This document shows, one piece after another, positions 35,363 through 43,760 of a stretch of 64,000 nt of DNA (position 1 is its first letter; each line of letters starts with the position of its first letter). The position numbers were made by a program, and so were the translations under genes. Below the pieces are notes generated by a model. That model was not told the DNA's origin and searched no databases. It saw only the letters and a list, made by a program, of their open reading frames with translations. The DNA lies in the NCBI GenBank assembly GCA_036723735.1, contig DAIMGT010000013.1:1-64000 (forward strand). Direction: 5' to 3'. This DNA is from UBA4656 sp002405525. Lineage in GTDB: Bacteria > Pseudomonadota > Gammaproteobacteria > Xanthomonadales > Ahniellaceae.

Positions 35363-36931
35363 GTGCGCCTGCTCCGCTCGACCCTGGTCTTTTCCAGCCT
35401 GACCCTGCTCTCGCGCATCGCGGGCTACGTGCGCGACGTGGTGCAGGCGGGCGTGTTCGGCGCCTCGGCGGCGACCGACGCCTTCTTCGTCGCCTACCGG
35501 ATCCCCAACTTCCTGCGACGGATCTTCGCCGAAGGTTCGTTCCAGACTGCCTTCGTGCCGGTGTTCACCGAGTACAGGCAGCGCGGCGACGAGGCGGCGC
35601 TACGCGACCTGCTCGACCACGTGGCGGGCGCGCTGTGCGCGGTGGTGCTGGCGGTCACCGCGCTCGGCATGCTGGCCGCCCCGCTGATCGCGGCCGTGTT
35701 CGCGCCCGGCTCGCTGGACGAGCCGGAGAAGTACGCGTTGATCACGCAGATGCTGCGGATCACCTTTCCTTACCTGTGGTTCATCTCGATGACCGCGCTG
35801 GCGGCCGGCGTGCTCAACAGCTTCGGCCGCTTCGGCGTGCCGGCGCTGACCCCGGTGCTGCACAACCTGGCGATGATCTGCGCGGCACTGTACCTCGCGC
35901 CGCTGATGGGGATGTCGATTACCGCGCTCGCCTGGGGCGTGCTGGGCGCCGGGCTGGTGCAGCTGGTGGTGCAGTGGATCGCGCTGGCGCGTCTCGGTGT
36001 GCTGCCCCGCCTGCGCCTGAACCTGCGCCACGAGGGCGTGCGGCGCGTGTTCCGCCTGATGCTGCCGACCCTGTTCGGGGCTTCGGTGGCGCAGGTGAAC
36101 CTGATGGTCGGCACGATCTTCGCGTCGCTGCTGGTCACCGGCAGCCAAACCTGGCTGTACCTGACCGACCGTCTGATGGAGTTCCCGCAGGGCCTGTTCG
36201 GCGTGGCGTTGGCGACCGTGATCCTGCCCGCGCTGTCGCGCCGGGTCGCGTCGGCGGACGAGGCGGGTTACGCGCACACGCTGGACTGGGGATTGCGGAT
36301 GGCGGTGCTGGTCGCGACGCCGGCGGCGCTGGCTCTGCTGCTGCTGGCCGAGCCGCTGACCGCCACCTTGTACCAGTACGGTCGCTTCACCGCCCACGAC
36401 ACGCGAATGGCGGCGCTGGCGCTGATGGCGCTGGCGCTCGGCCTGCCCGGGTTCATGGTGGCGAAGGTCCTCGCGCCGGCGTTCTTCGCGCGCCAGGACA
36501 CGCGCACGCCGGTCCGTGCGGCGCTGTGGACGGTGGCAGTCAACATCGTGCTGTGCGTCGTCCTGGTCGGTCCGTTGTGGTGGTGGCAGGTCGAGGGCGC
36601 GCACGCCGGGATTGCTCTGGCCACCGCGCTCGCGGGCACGGTCAACGCGGGGCTGCTGTGGCGCTACCTGCGGCGCGGCGCAACGGGCCTGCGGCTGCAG
36701 CCGGGCTGGCCGTGTTTCCTGCTGCGGGTGGGGTTCTCGCTGGTGACGCTGGGTGCGGTGCTGTGGGCGGCGCAGGCGTGGGTCGGGACGTGGACCAGCC
36801 TGCGGGCCGGCGAGCGGGTGCTCCATCTTGCCTGGCTGGTGCCTGCCGGGGCGCTTACCTACGGGCTGGCCCTGCTGGTCGCGGGGATGCGCCCGCGCCA
36901 CCTGCGTGAGCCCGCGCCCCCCGCGGGATGA
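35363..36931 (+). CDS. murJ: Lipid II flippase MurJ
   Basis: MurJ moves the peptidoglycan precursor lipid II across the inner membrane. The 522-residue protein has about 14 membrane helices and the family segments LTLLSRIAGYVRDVVQAGVFG, ATDAFFVAYRIPNFLRRIFAEGSF and FFARQDTRTP. The GTG at 35363 gives VRLLRSTLVFSSLTLLSRI, the conserved beginning. Longer upstream frames lack membrane character. The murJ-ribF-ileS-lspA order is conserved. The 293 bases between rpsT and murJ hold nothing I can assign. Confidence 0.95.
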   Translation: MRLLRSTLVFSSLTLLSRIAGYVRDVVQAGVFGASAATDAFFVAYRIPNFLRRIFAEGSFQTAFVPVFTEYRQRGDEAALRDLLDHVAGALCAVVLAVTALGMLAAPLIAAVFAPGSLDEPEKYALITQMLRITFPYLWFISMTALAAGVLNSFGRFGVPALTPVLHNLAMICAALYLAPLMGMSITALAWGVLGAGLVQLVVQWIALARLGVLPRLRLNLRHEGVRRVFRLMLPTLFGASVAQVNLMVGTIFASLLVTGSQTWLYLTDRLMEFPQGLFGVALATVILPALSRRVASADEAGYAHTLDWGLRMAVLVATPAALALLLLAEPLTATLYQYGRFTAHDTRMAALALMALALGLPGFMVAKVLAPAFFARQDTRTPVRAALWTVAVNIVLCVVLVGPLWWWQVEGAHAGIALATALAGTVNAGLLWRYLRRGATGLRLQPGWPCFLLRVGFSLVTLGAVLWAAQAWVGTWTSLRAGERVLHLAWLVPAGALTYGLALLVAGMRPRHLREPAPPAG

Positions 36932-36962
36932 GCGCTGCGCTTCGCTATACTCCGGGCCTCGT

Positions 36963-37919
36963 ATGAAGCGATTTTTCCGGGACGCGGACGGGGCTTGCCT
37001 CGCGCCGCAGGGTAGCGTCGTGTGCATCGGCGCCTTCGACGGCGTGCATCGCGGGCATGCCGCGCTGCTGGCGCACGCCCGGCGCCGCGCCCAGGCGCGC
37101 CGACTGCCGCTGGTGGTGGTTTCCTTCGAGCCGCTGCCGCGCCAGCACTTCCAGGGCCGCGATGCGGTGCCGCGCCTGACCTCGCCGCGCCAGCGCCTGG
37201 CGCTGCTGCTGCGGCGCTGCGAGGCGGTCGGCTTGCTGCGCTTCGGGCGCGACATGGTGCAAACCCGCGCCGAGGACTTCGCGCGCCGGGTGCTGGTCGG
37301 GCGTCTGGCCGCGCGCGAGGTCTGGGTCGGACCGGGTTTCCGCTTCGGCTACGAGCGCCGAGGTGACCTCGCGATGCTGCAGTCGATCGGCGCTGCCTCC
37401 GGCTTCGTTGCCGGGGCCATCGAAGCGCAGGCAGCCGACGGCGAGCGGATCAGTTCCAGCCGCATCCGCCACGCGCTGGCCGGCGGCGACTTCGAAAGCG
37501 CGGCGGCCCTGCTGGGCCGGCGGTTCGCGATGGAAGGCCATGTCGTGCGCGGCCAGCAACTCGGCCGGCGGCTCGGCTACCCGACCGCCAACCTGAAGAT
37601 CCGCTGGGGGCGCGCGCCGGTGCGTGGCATCTTCGCCGTGCGGGTGCACGGCGCGGGCCTGGCCCACTGGCCGTCGGTGGCGAGCCTCGGCACGCGGCCG
37701 ACGGTGGCCGGCGTGGAGCCCCTGCTCGAGGCGCATCTGTTCGACTTCGACGGCGACCTCTACGGGCGGCTGCTGTCGGTGGAGTTCGTGGCCAAACTGC
37801 GCGACGAAATCAAGTTCGACGGCCTCGAGCCCCTGGTCCAGCAGATGCACCGCGACGCAGCGCAGGCCCGCGACATCCTCGCCAGCGGACCGAACCTCGA
37901 ACAGGCCCTGACCTCGTGA
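36963..37919 (+). CDS. ribF: Bifunctional riboflavin kinase/FMN adenylyltransferase RibF
   Basis: RibF makes FMN and FAD from riboflavin. The 318-residue protein has the N-terminal FAD-synthetase domain (VVCIGAFDGVHRGHAALL, with the GxxHxGH-like site, and ISSSRIRHAL). The C-terminal flavokinase domain follows (GHVVRGQQLGRRLGYPTANL and the VASLGTRPTV segment). The ATG at 36963 lies just before VCIGAFDG. A TATACT box sits at 36946-36951. Its stop overlaps the ileS GTG by four bases. Confidence 0.95.
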   Translation: MKRFFRDADGACLAPQGSVVCIGAFDGVHRGHAALLAHARRRAQARRLPLVVVSFEPLPRQHFQGRDAVPRLTSPRQRLALLLRRCEAVGLLRFGRDMVQTRAEDFARRVLVGRLAAREVWVGPGFRFGYERRGDLAMLQSIGAASGFVAGAIEAQAADGERISSSRIRHALAGGDFESAAALLGRRFAMEGHVVRGQQLGRRLGYPTANLKIRWGRAPVRGIFAVRVHGAGLAHWPSVASLGTRPTVAGVEPLLEAHLFDFDGDLYGRLLSVEFVAKLRDEIKFDGLEPLVQQMHRDAAQARDILASGPNLEQALTS

Positions 37920-40819
37920 GCATCGACTACAAGGATTCGATCAACCTTCCGTCCACGCCGTTCCCGATGAAGGGCGATCTCGCGAGACGCGAGCCGGAGA
38001 TGCTGGCCGGCTGGGCAGCGTCCGGCCTGTACGAGAAGCTGCTCGCCGACACGCGCGCGCGGCCGGCCTTCATCCTGCACGACGGACCGCCCTATGCCAA
38101 CGGGCCGATCCACATCGGGCACGCGGTGAACAAGATCCTCAAGGACGTGGTGGTTCGCGCGAAGTGGCTGGCCGGTTTCAGGTCGCCTTACGTGCCGGGC
38201 TGGGACTGCCATGGGCTGCCGATCGAGATCGCGGTCGAGAAGGAGCACGGCAAGGTCGGTACCCGGCTCGATGCGCGCGCGTTCCGCCAGAAGTGCCGCG
38301 ATTACGCGGCGAAGCAGATCGATATCCAGCGCGAAGGCTTCAGGCGGCTCGGCGTGCTGGGACGCTGGGACCAGCCCTACCTCACCATGGACTTCGCCTT
38401 CGAGGCCGACATGCTGCGCGCGCTGGCGCGCATCATCGGCAACGGCCACCTCGTGCGCGGCGCCAAGCCGGTGCACTGGTGCTTCGACTGCGGGTCGGCG
38501 CTGGCCGAAGCCGAAATCGAGTACCAGGACAAGCTCTCGCCGGAGGTCGACGTCGCCTACGACGCGATCGACCCTGCCGCGCTGGCGGCGAAGTTCGGCG
38601 TCGATGCCGGGGACGCGATCGTCGCGGTGCCGATCTGGACCACCACGCCGTGGACCCTGCCGGCGTCGATGGCGGTGACGCTGGGGCCCGACCTCGACTA
38701 CGTGCTGGTCGACGGTCCCCGCCGCGACGGGCGCCGCGTCCTGCTGGTGCTGGCCGATGCGCTTGTCCCTGCGGCCACCCATCGTTACGGGGTCGACGGC
38801 GTAGCGGAGCTCGGGCGCGCGAAGGGCGCGGTCTGCGAGGGGCAGTGGCTGCAGCATCCGTTCTACGTCCGCCACGTGCCGCTGGTCCTCGGCGACCACG
38901 TCACCACCGACCAGGGCACGGGAGCGGTGCACACCGCGCCGGGCCACGGCGTTGAGGACTTCGAGGTCGGCCGCAGGTACGGTCTGGAGGTGCTCAACCC
39001 GGTCGGCGGCAACGGTCAGTATCTGCCGGGCACGGAACTGTTCGCCGGCGAGCACGTCTGGAAGGTGCAGGAGAAGATCATCGACACCCTGCGCCGGCGC
39101 GGGGTGCTCCTGCATGCCGGAAAGTTCACCCACAGCTACCCGCACTGCTGGCGTCACAAGACGCCGGTGGCCTTCCGCGCCACCTCGCAGTGGTTCTTCA
39201 GCATGGAGAGATCCGGCCTGCGCGCGCAGGCGCTGGCCGCGATCAAGGCCGTGAGGTGGCTGCCCGCCTGGGGCGAGGAGCGGATTTCCGGGATGGTCGC
39301 GAACCGCCCGGACTGGTGCATCTCGCGTCAGCGCACGTGGGGCGTGCCGATCGCGGTCTTCGCCCATCGGGCCACCGGTGAACCGCATCCGCGGACGGTG
39401 GAACTGCTCGGCAGGGTCGCCGACCTCGTGCAGCGCCGGGGCATCGATGCCTGGTTCGACCTCGACCCGGCGGAGCTGATCGGGGCCGAGGCGGCCGACT
39501 ACGACAAGGTCACCGATGTGCTCGATGTCTGGTACGACTCCGGTGTGACGCACGCCGCCGTGCTCGACGCGCGTGGAGAACTCTCGCGCGCCGGCGGCGA
39601 CGTGCGCGGCGTGATGTACCTCGAGGGCTCGGACCAGCACCGCGGCTGGTTCCAGTCCTCGCTGCTGACCGCGGTTGCGATGCGAGGCGGCGCAGCCTAC
39701 GACGAGGTCCTGACCCACGGATTCACCGTGGACGCGCAGGGCCGCAAGATGTCGAAGTCGCTCGGGAACGTGGTCGCGCCGGAGACGGTGATGAAGACCC
39801 TCGGCGCCGACATCCTGCGCCTGTGGGTGGCGTCGGTCGACTACAGCGCCGAGATGGCGCTGTCCGACGAGATTCTCAGGCGGGCGGCGGACAGCTACCG
39901 GCGCCTGCGCAACACCGCGCGCTTCCTGCTTGGCAACCTCGCGGGCTTCGATCCCGCGCGGCACCTCGTCGCGCCCGCGAAGATGCTGCCGCTGGACCGC
40001 TGGGCGCTGGCTCAGGGTGTGCGCGTCATGCAGCTGGCGCGCCGCGTCTACGGCCCCGAGGCGAACACCGACGACGTGGCGTTCGGCCCCGACACCTACG
40101 CCTTCCAGACGCTGGCGCAGGAACTCATGCGCTTCGCCACCGTGGACCTCGGCGCGGGCTACCTCGACCAGACCAAGGACCGTCTCTACACCCTGCCCGA
40201 GAACCATCCCGCGCGGCGTTCGGCGCAGAGCGCGATGTACGCGATCCTCGAGATCCTGGTCCGCGCCTTCGCGCCGATCATGGCCTTCACCGCGGAGGAG
40301 ATCTGGGCCCATCTGCCGTTGCGCAGCCACGGGTCGGTGCTGTACGCGACCTGGCAGGATCTCTCGCACCTGCGCCACTTCGGGATCGACGGTCACGATC
40401 AGGCATTGTTCGACGACCTTGCCGCGCTGCGCACGGCGGCGCTCAAGCAGATCGAGACGCTGCGCAACGGCGGGCAGCTCGGCGGATCGCTGGAGGCCGA
40501 GGTCGGCCTGGTGGTCGATGCGGCCACGCGCGAGCGGCTGGCCCCGTGCGCGGCGGAGTTGCGCTTCTTCTTCATCACGTCGGACGTCGTGCTGCTGGAT
40601 GCGGCGGACGATGCGCTTTTCGAGGGCGAGGCGGGTGCGACGGAAGTCGAGGTGCTGGACGGCAGGGTGCGCGTGCGGGTGCGCGCCACCGGGCGGGCCA
40701 AGTGCGTGCGCTGCTGGCACCACCGCGCCGACGTGGGCAGCCGTGCGGAGCATCCGGAACTGTGCGGGCGCTGCGTCGAGAACGTCGCCGGCGGCGGCGA
40801 GGCGCGGGTGTGGTTCTGA
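37916..40819 (+). CDS. ileS: Isoleucyl-tRNA synthetase
   Basis: IleS charges tRNA-Ile and edits misactivated valine. The 967-residue class I enzyme has HIGH at residues 66-69, the editing-domain segment WTTTPWTLPASMAV, and GWFQSSLLT. KMSKS lies at 611-615, and a C-terminal zinc ribbon is formed by CVRCWHHRADVG and CGRCVENV. The segment after LARRVYGPEANTDDVAFGPDTYAF differs from the usual form and looks like a small insertion. It overlaps ribF upstream and shares TGATG with lspA downstream, so the block is probably one operon. Confidence 0.97.
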   Translation: MSIDYKDSINLPSTPFPMKGDLARREPEMLAGWAASGLYEKLLADTRARPAFILHDGPPYANGPIHIGHAVNKILKDVVVRAKWLAGFRSPYVPGWDCHGLPIEIAVEKEHGKVGTRLDARAFRQKCRDYAAKQIDIQREGFRRLGVLGRWDQPYLTMDFAFEADMLRALARIIGNGHLVRGAKPVHWCFDCGSALAEAEIEYQDKLSPEVDVAYDAIDPAALAAKFGVDAGDAIVAVPIWTTTPWTLPASMAVTLGPDLDYVLVDGPRRDGRRVLLVLADALVPAATHRYGVDGVAELGRAKGAVCEGQWLQHPFYVRHVPLVLGDHVTTDQGTGAVHTAPGHGVEDFEVGRRYGLEVLNPVGGNGQYLPGTELFAGEHVWKVQEKIIDTLRRRGVLLHAGKFTHSYPHCWRHKTPVAFRATSQWFFSMERSGLRAQALAAIKAVRWLPAWGEERISGMVANRPDWCISRQRTWGVPIAVFAHRATGEPHPRTVELLGRVADLVQRRGIDAWFDLDPAELIGAEAADYDKVTDVLDVWYDSGVTHAAVLDARGELSRAGGDVRGVMYLEGSDQHRGWFQSSLLTAVAMRGGAAYDEVLTHGFTVDAQGRKMSKSLGNVVAPETVMKTLGADILRLWVASVDYSAEMALSDEILRRAADSYRRLRNTARFLLGNLAGFDPARHLVAPAKMLPLDRWALAQGVRVMQLARRVYGPEANTDDVAFGPDTYAFQTLAQELMRFATVDLGAGYLDQTKDRLYTLPENHPARRSAQSAMYAILEILVRAFAPIMAFTAEEIWAHLPLRSHGSVLYATWQDLSHLRHFGIDGHDQALFDDLAALRTAALKQIETLRNGGQLGGSLEAEVGLVVDAATRERLAPCAAELRFFFITSDVVLLDAADDALFEGEAGATEVEVLDGRVRVRVRATGRAKCVRCWHHRADVGSRAEHPELCGRCVENVAGGGEARVWF

Positions 40820-41313
40820 TGGCCCCCGCGGATCGCGCCGGAGTCGGCGGCCTGCGCTGGTTGATGCTGTCGCTGGTTGTGCTCGTCGCCGACCAGGCGA
40901 CGAAGCTGCACTTCCTCGCCACCGTGCCCGAGTTCGGCCGGGTGACGGTGCTGCCGGGCTTCTTCGACTGGACCCTGACCTACAACGAGGGCGTGGCTTT
41001 CAGCCTGTTCGGTGACGGCGAGAACCTGCAGCGCTTCCTGCTGTCGGCGTTCGCGGTCGCGGTCTCGACCGGCTTTGCGGTGTGGCTGACCCGGCTGCCG
41101 CGCGGCGACCGCTGGAGCGCGGCCGCGCTGGCGCTGGTGATCGGCGGCGCGATCGGCAACGTGGTCGACCGCTTGCGCCTCGGCCACGTGGTCGACTTCA
41201 TCCTGCTCTACTGGCGCGATTGGCACTGGCCGGCATTCAACGTCGCCGATTCCTGCATCGTGGTGGGCGCGGTGCTGCTGGTGGTGGCGGGATTCCGGAG
41301 TAGCGGCGAATAG
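40819..41313 (+). CDS. lspA: Lipoprotein signal peptidase LspA
   Basis: LspA cuts signal peptides from prolipoproteins in the inner membrane. The 164-residue protein has four membrane helices and the two catalytic Asp in GNVVDRLRLGHVVDF (Asp117) and FNVADS (Asp144). It starts one base inside the ileS stop. Its last codons and the TAG stop lie inside the left arm of the GCGAATGGCGAA inverted repeat, so that insertion supplied or changed the C-terminus. Confidence 0.95.
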   Translation: MAPADRAGVGGLRWLMLSLVVLVADQATKLHFLATVPEFGRVTVLPGFFDWTLTYNEGVAFSLFGDGENLQRFLLSAFAVAVSTGFAVWLTRLPRGDRWSAAALALVIGGAIGNVVDRLRLGHVVDFILLYWRDWHWPAFNVADSCIVVGAVLLVVAGFRSSGE

Positions 41314-41377
41314 CGAATGGCGAACAAGAACGCCGGGACAACCGGACGTGCAGGCTTTCCCATTCGCCATTCGCCGG
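41303..41377. repeat. Inverted repeat GGCGAATAGCGAATGGCGAA / CATTCGCCATTCGCC
   Basis: The left arm (about 41305-41320) and right arm (41361-41376) are inverted copies with a single mismatch, separated by 40 bases. Each arm is itself a double GCGAATG unit. It spans the end of lspA and lies before ispH. A stem-loop in the lspA transcript is expected. Confidence 0.75.
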
Positions 41378-41426
41378 CTCCAACAGCCCCGGGCGCCCGC
41401 GATTCGCCACGACCGGCACCAGCCGG

Positions 41427-41432
41427 TAACAT
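41427..41432 (+). promoter_or_regulatory. Candidate -10 box of a leaderless ispH transcript
   Basis: TAACAT ends seven bases before the ispH ATG at 41440. There is no Shine-Dalgarno sequence in between and no clear -35 box. The spacing resembles queG, nnr and dsbB in this window. Confidence 0.4.
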
Positions 41433-41439
41433 CCGGTTC

Positions 41440-42387
41440 ATGCAGGTCCTGCTTGCCAACCCCCGCGGTTTCTGCGCCGGCGTCGATCGCGCGATCGAGA
41501 TCGTCGAGCGCGCGCTGGAGGCCTTCGGCGCGCCGATCCACGTCCGCCACGAGATCGTGCACAACCGCTTCGTGGTCGAGAGCCTGCGCGCCAAGGGTGC
41601 CGTGTTCGTCGACGAGCTGGCAGAGGTGCCGGCCGGGGCGACGGTGGTGTTCAGCGCGCACGGCGTCTCGCAGGCCGTGCGGGCCGAGGCGCGAGAGCGA
41701 TCCTTGCGCATCTTCGACGCCACCTGTCCGCTGGTGACCAAGGTCCACATCGAGGTCGCCCGCCACGCGAAGCAGGGCAGGGACGTGGTGCTGATCGGCC
41801 ACGCCGGGCATCCCGAGGTCGAAGGCACCATGGGGCAGTGGGACCCGAAGGCGCCCGGCCGCATCCACCTCGTGGAGTCGCCGGACGACGTGGCGACGCT
41901 GGAACCGACGGACCCGGCGAAGCTCGCCTTCTCGACCCAGACCACGCTGTCGGTGGACGAGGCGCGCGACGTGATCGCCGCGCTGCGCGCGCGCTTCCCG
42001 CTGATCGAAGGCCCGCGCCACGACGACATCTGCTACGCCACCCAGAACCGCCAGGACGCGGTGCGCGAATTGGCCGCGCGCTGCGACGCGGTGCTGGTGA
42101 TCGGTTCTCCCAACAGCAGCAACTCCAACCGCCTGCGCGAACTGGCCGAGCGGCAGGGTGTCCGGTCCTACCTGATCGACGGCCCGCAGGACATCCGCCG
42201 CGAATGGGTCGAGGGCAAGGGCGCGGTCGGCGTCACCGCCGGCGCATCGGCGCCGGAGACCCTCGTGCAGGCGGTGGTCGAGCGCTTGCGCGAGTGGGGC
42301 GCGGCCGAAGTGCGCGACCTCGAGGGTCAGCCGGAAGACGTGGTCTTCGCGCTGCCCAAGGAACTGCGGTTGATCATGGTGGGTTGA
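41440..42387 (+). CDS. ispH: 4-hydroxy-3-methylbut-2-enyl diphosphate reductase IspH
   Basis: IspH makes IPP and DMAPP in the last step of the MEP isoprenoid pathway. The 315-residue protein starts MQVLLANPRGFCAGVDRAI. It has the three cluster Cys residues in GFCAGVDRA, FDATCPLV and DICYATQNRQ, and the TAGASAPE segment for substrate binding. It is 4Fe-4S dependent and oxygen sensitive. The gene follows lspA as in many gammaproteobacteria, but after a repeat. Confidence 0.96.
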   Translation: MQVLLANPRGFCAGVDRAIEIVERALEAFGAPIHVRHEIVHNRFVVESLRAKGAVFVDELAEVPAGATVVFSAHGVSQAVRAEARERSLRIFDATCPLVTKVHIEVARHAKQGRDVVLIGHAGHPEVEGTMGQWDPKAPGRIHLVESPDDVATLEPTDPAKLAFSTQTTLSVDEARDVIAALRARFPLIEGPRHDDICYATQNRQDAVRELAARCDAVLVIGSPNSSNSNRLRELAERQGVRSYLIDGPQDIRREWVEGKGAVGVTAGASAPETLVQAVVERLREWGAAEVRDLEGQPEDVVFALPKELRLIMVG

Positions 42388-42420
42388 GGGGCCCGGGGCC
42401 CAGGCTATGGGACCCTGGGT
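42388..42420 (+). repeat. Partial GGGCCCAG element after ispH
   Basis: GGGGCCCGGGGCCCAGGC directly follows the ispH stop, with ACCCTGGGT a few bases later. It looks like one end of the element seen at 19472, 31135 and 32001. Confidence 0.45.
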
Positions 42421-42467
42421 AGAGCGCCATTCGGAGCAATCGGGCGATTCGCGCCGCGCCCCACCGG

Positions 42468-42555
42468 TGTGGGCGAGCACCGCTCGCGACCGCAGCATCC
42501 CGGTCGTGCCGTACGCCCCGACCGCTGTGGTCGCGAGCGATGTTCGCTCCCACAG
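42468..42555. repeat. REP-type palindrome pair upstream of the tRNA genes
   Basis: TGTGGGCGAGCACCGCTCGCGACC (from 42468) and CTGTGGTCGCGAGCGATGTTCGCTCCCACAG (42525-42555) are two inverted REP units, each able to form a hairpin around GCTCGCGA. This is the arrangement of the GAGCGA..TCGCGA repetitive extragenic palindromes known from Pseudomonas and Xanthomonas relatives. Confidence 0.8.
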
Positions 42556-42588
42556 GGATTCCGGGCACGGTCGGAGGGCCACCTCCGG

Positions 42589-42617
42589 TTGACCGTCCGA
42601 CCTCACGCCCGTACACT
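42589..42617 (+). promoter_or_regulatory. Sigma-70 promoter of the tRNA-Val/tRNA-Thr pair
   Basis: The -35 box TTGACC (42589-42594) is followed after exactly 17 bases by the -10 box TACACT (42612-42617). The tRNA-Val 5' end lies 17 bases downstream. Confidence 0.85.
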
Positions 42618-42633
42618 TCGCGCCCCCCGGAAA

Positions 42634-42708
42634 GGGCGGTTAGCTCAGCGGTAGAGCACTGCTTTCACACGGCAGGGGTCAGTGGTTCGATCCCACTACC
42701 GCCCACCA
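42634..42708 (+). tRNA. tRNA-Val (anticodon CAC)
   Basis: It folds as a full cloverleaf: acceptor GGGCGGT/ACCGCCC with encoded CCA, D-arm GCTC/GAGC, anticodon stem CTGCT/GGCAG around loop TTCACAC (anticodon CAC), and a T-loop with TTCGATC. It reads GUG. Confidence 0.96.
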
Positions 42709-42797
42709 TCCGGGGCTCGGGGCTATGCCTCATTGGCCGGTCTTCCGGCCCGCAACACGCCGCAGGTTGGCGACAAGCAAGGCAGCGACGACACCGT

Positions 42798-42873
<76 letters not shown>

Positions 42874-42875
42874 AT

Positions 42876-42986
42876 TCGCAAAGCGGGGACGCGGCGGCGG
42901 TGATCGAAGTCCGGGCCGGTCTTCGCGGGGCGGGAACGACCGTCGGATGCGCCATGACGCGGTGTGTCGCGAAGCGGGGACGCGGC
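42876..42986 (+). repeat. Direct repeat after tRNA-Thr
   Basis: TCGCAAAGCGGGGACGCGGC (42876-42895) recurs as TCGCGAAGCGGGGACGCGGC (42967-42986), 19 of 20 bases identical, spaced 91 bases start to start. The first copy begins two bases past the tRNA CCA. No gene is seen between tRNA-Thr and dsbB (294 bases). Confidence 0.5.
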
Positions 42987-43154
42987 CGCCGGGTCGACGA
43001 CCGCCCCAAGGCCCGAGGGCGCTGCGTCCCGCAGTCCCCCTCGCGGTGGCGTCGTTCCCGTCGCCCGCGCGCAACTCCTGCCGGTTACCCGGGCTCTTCG
43101 GGGCTCCCCCCCCTCTGGGCCGCGGTTCGTGTTGCACCGCGGCACCCACTCCGG

Positions 43155-43160
43155 TAGAAC
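43155..43160 (+). promoter_or_regulatory. Candidate -10 box of a leaderless dsbB transcript
   Basis: TAGAAC ends seven bases before the dsbB ATG at 43168, with no ribosome-binding sequence between them. No good -35 box is seen. Confidence 0.4.
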
Positions 43161-43167
43161 TTCGCGC

Positions 43168-43677
43168 ATGAATCCTCTGACTTGGGATTTCCGCACCGCG
43201 TTTGCTGCCGCGGCCGCGATGATCGCGGTATTCCTCGCGTTCGCCTACTACGCGCAGTTCCAGATGGGCCTCGAGCCTTGCCCGCTGTGCATCCTGCAGC
43301 GGGTGGCCTTCATCGCATTGTTCGGGGTCTGCCTGCTCGCCGCGGTCCACGCGCCAACGGGTGGGGCGGGCCGCAAGGCCTACGGGGCGCTGGCATTGCT
43401 GACGGCCGGGACGGGCGCGGCGATCGCCGGCCGCCATGTCTGGCTGCAGCGCCTGCCGGCTGACCAGGTGCCGGACTGCGGTCCCGGTCTCGACTACATG
43501 CTGGAAGCGTTCCCGCTGTCGAAGACGATCACCATGCTGTTCACTGGCTCCGGCGAGTGCGCGAAGGTCGACTGGACCTTCGCCGGCCTGTCGATGCCCG
43601 AGTGGACCCTGGTCTGGTTCGCAATGTTCGCGCTCGGCGCGCTGTATTACGGCTTTCGCAGCTACGCGCCCAGATAA
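43168..43677 (+). CDS. dsbB: Disulfide bond formation protein DsbB
   Basis: DsbB re-oxidises periplasmic DsbA and passes electrons to quinone. The 169-residue inner-membrane protein has four helices, the first Cys pair in EPCPLCILQRV (Cys38, Cys41) and the second periplasmic pair at Cys104 (VPDCGPG) and Cys131 (SGECAKVDW). All four catalytic Cys are present. The ATG at 43168 starts just before the first helix. Confidence 0.95.
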   Translation: MNPLTWDFRTAFAAAAAMIAVFLAFAYYAQFQMGLEPCPLCILQRVAFIALFGVCLLAAVHAPTGGAGRKAYGALALLTAGTGAAIAGRHVWLQRLPADQVPDCGPGLDYMLEAFPLSKTITMLFTGSGECAKVDWTFAGLSMPEWTLVWFAMFALGALYYGFRSYAPR

Positions 43678-43760
43678 CGCGCATCCAGGCCCAGTCGACG
43701 CAACCTTCCGTCCGTCCTGAGCCTGCGGACGGCAGGCGGCAGGGCAATGACGAGGTTCGC

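Noticed and set aside
37760..40753. 997-codon minus-strand frame opposite ileS
   Set aside because: It is antisense to a full isoleucyl-tRNA synthetase with HIGH, KMSKS and a zinc ribbon.
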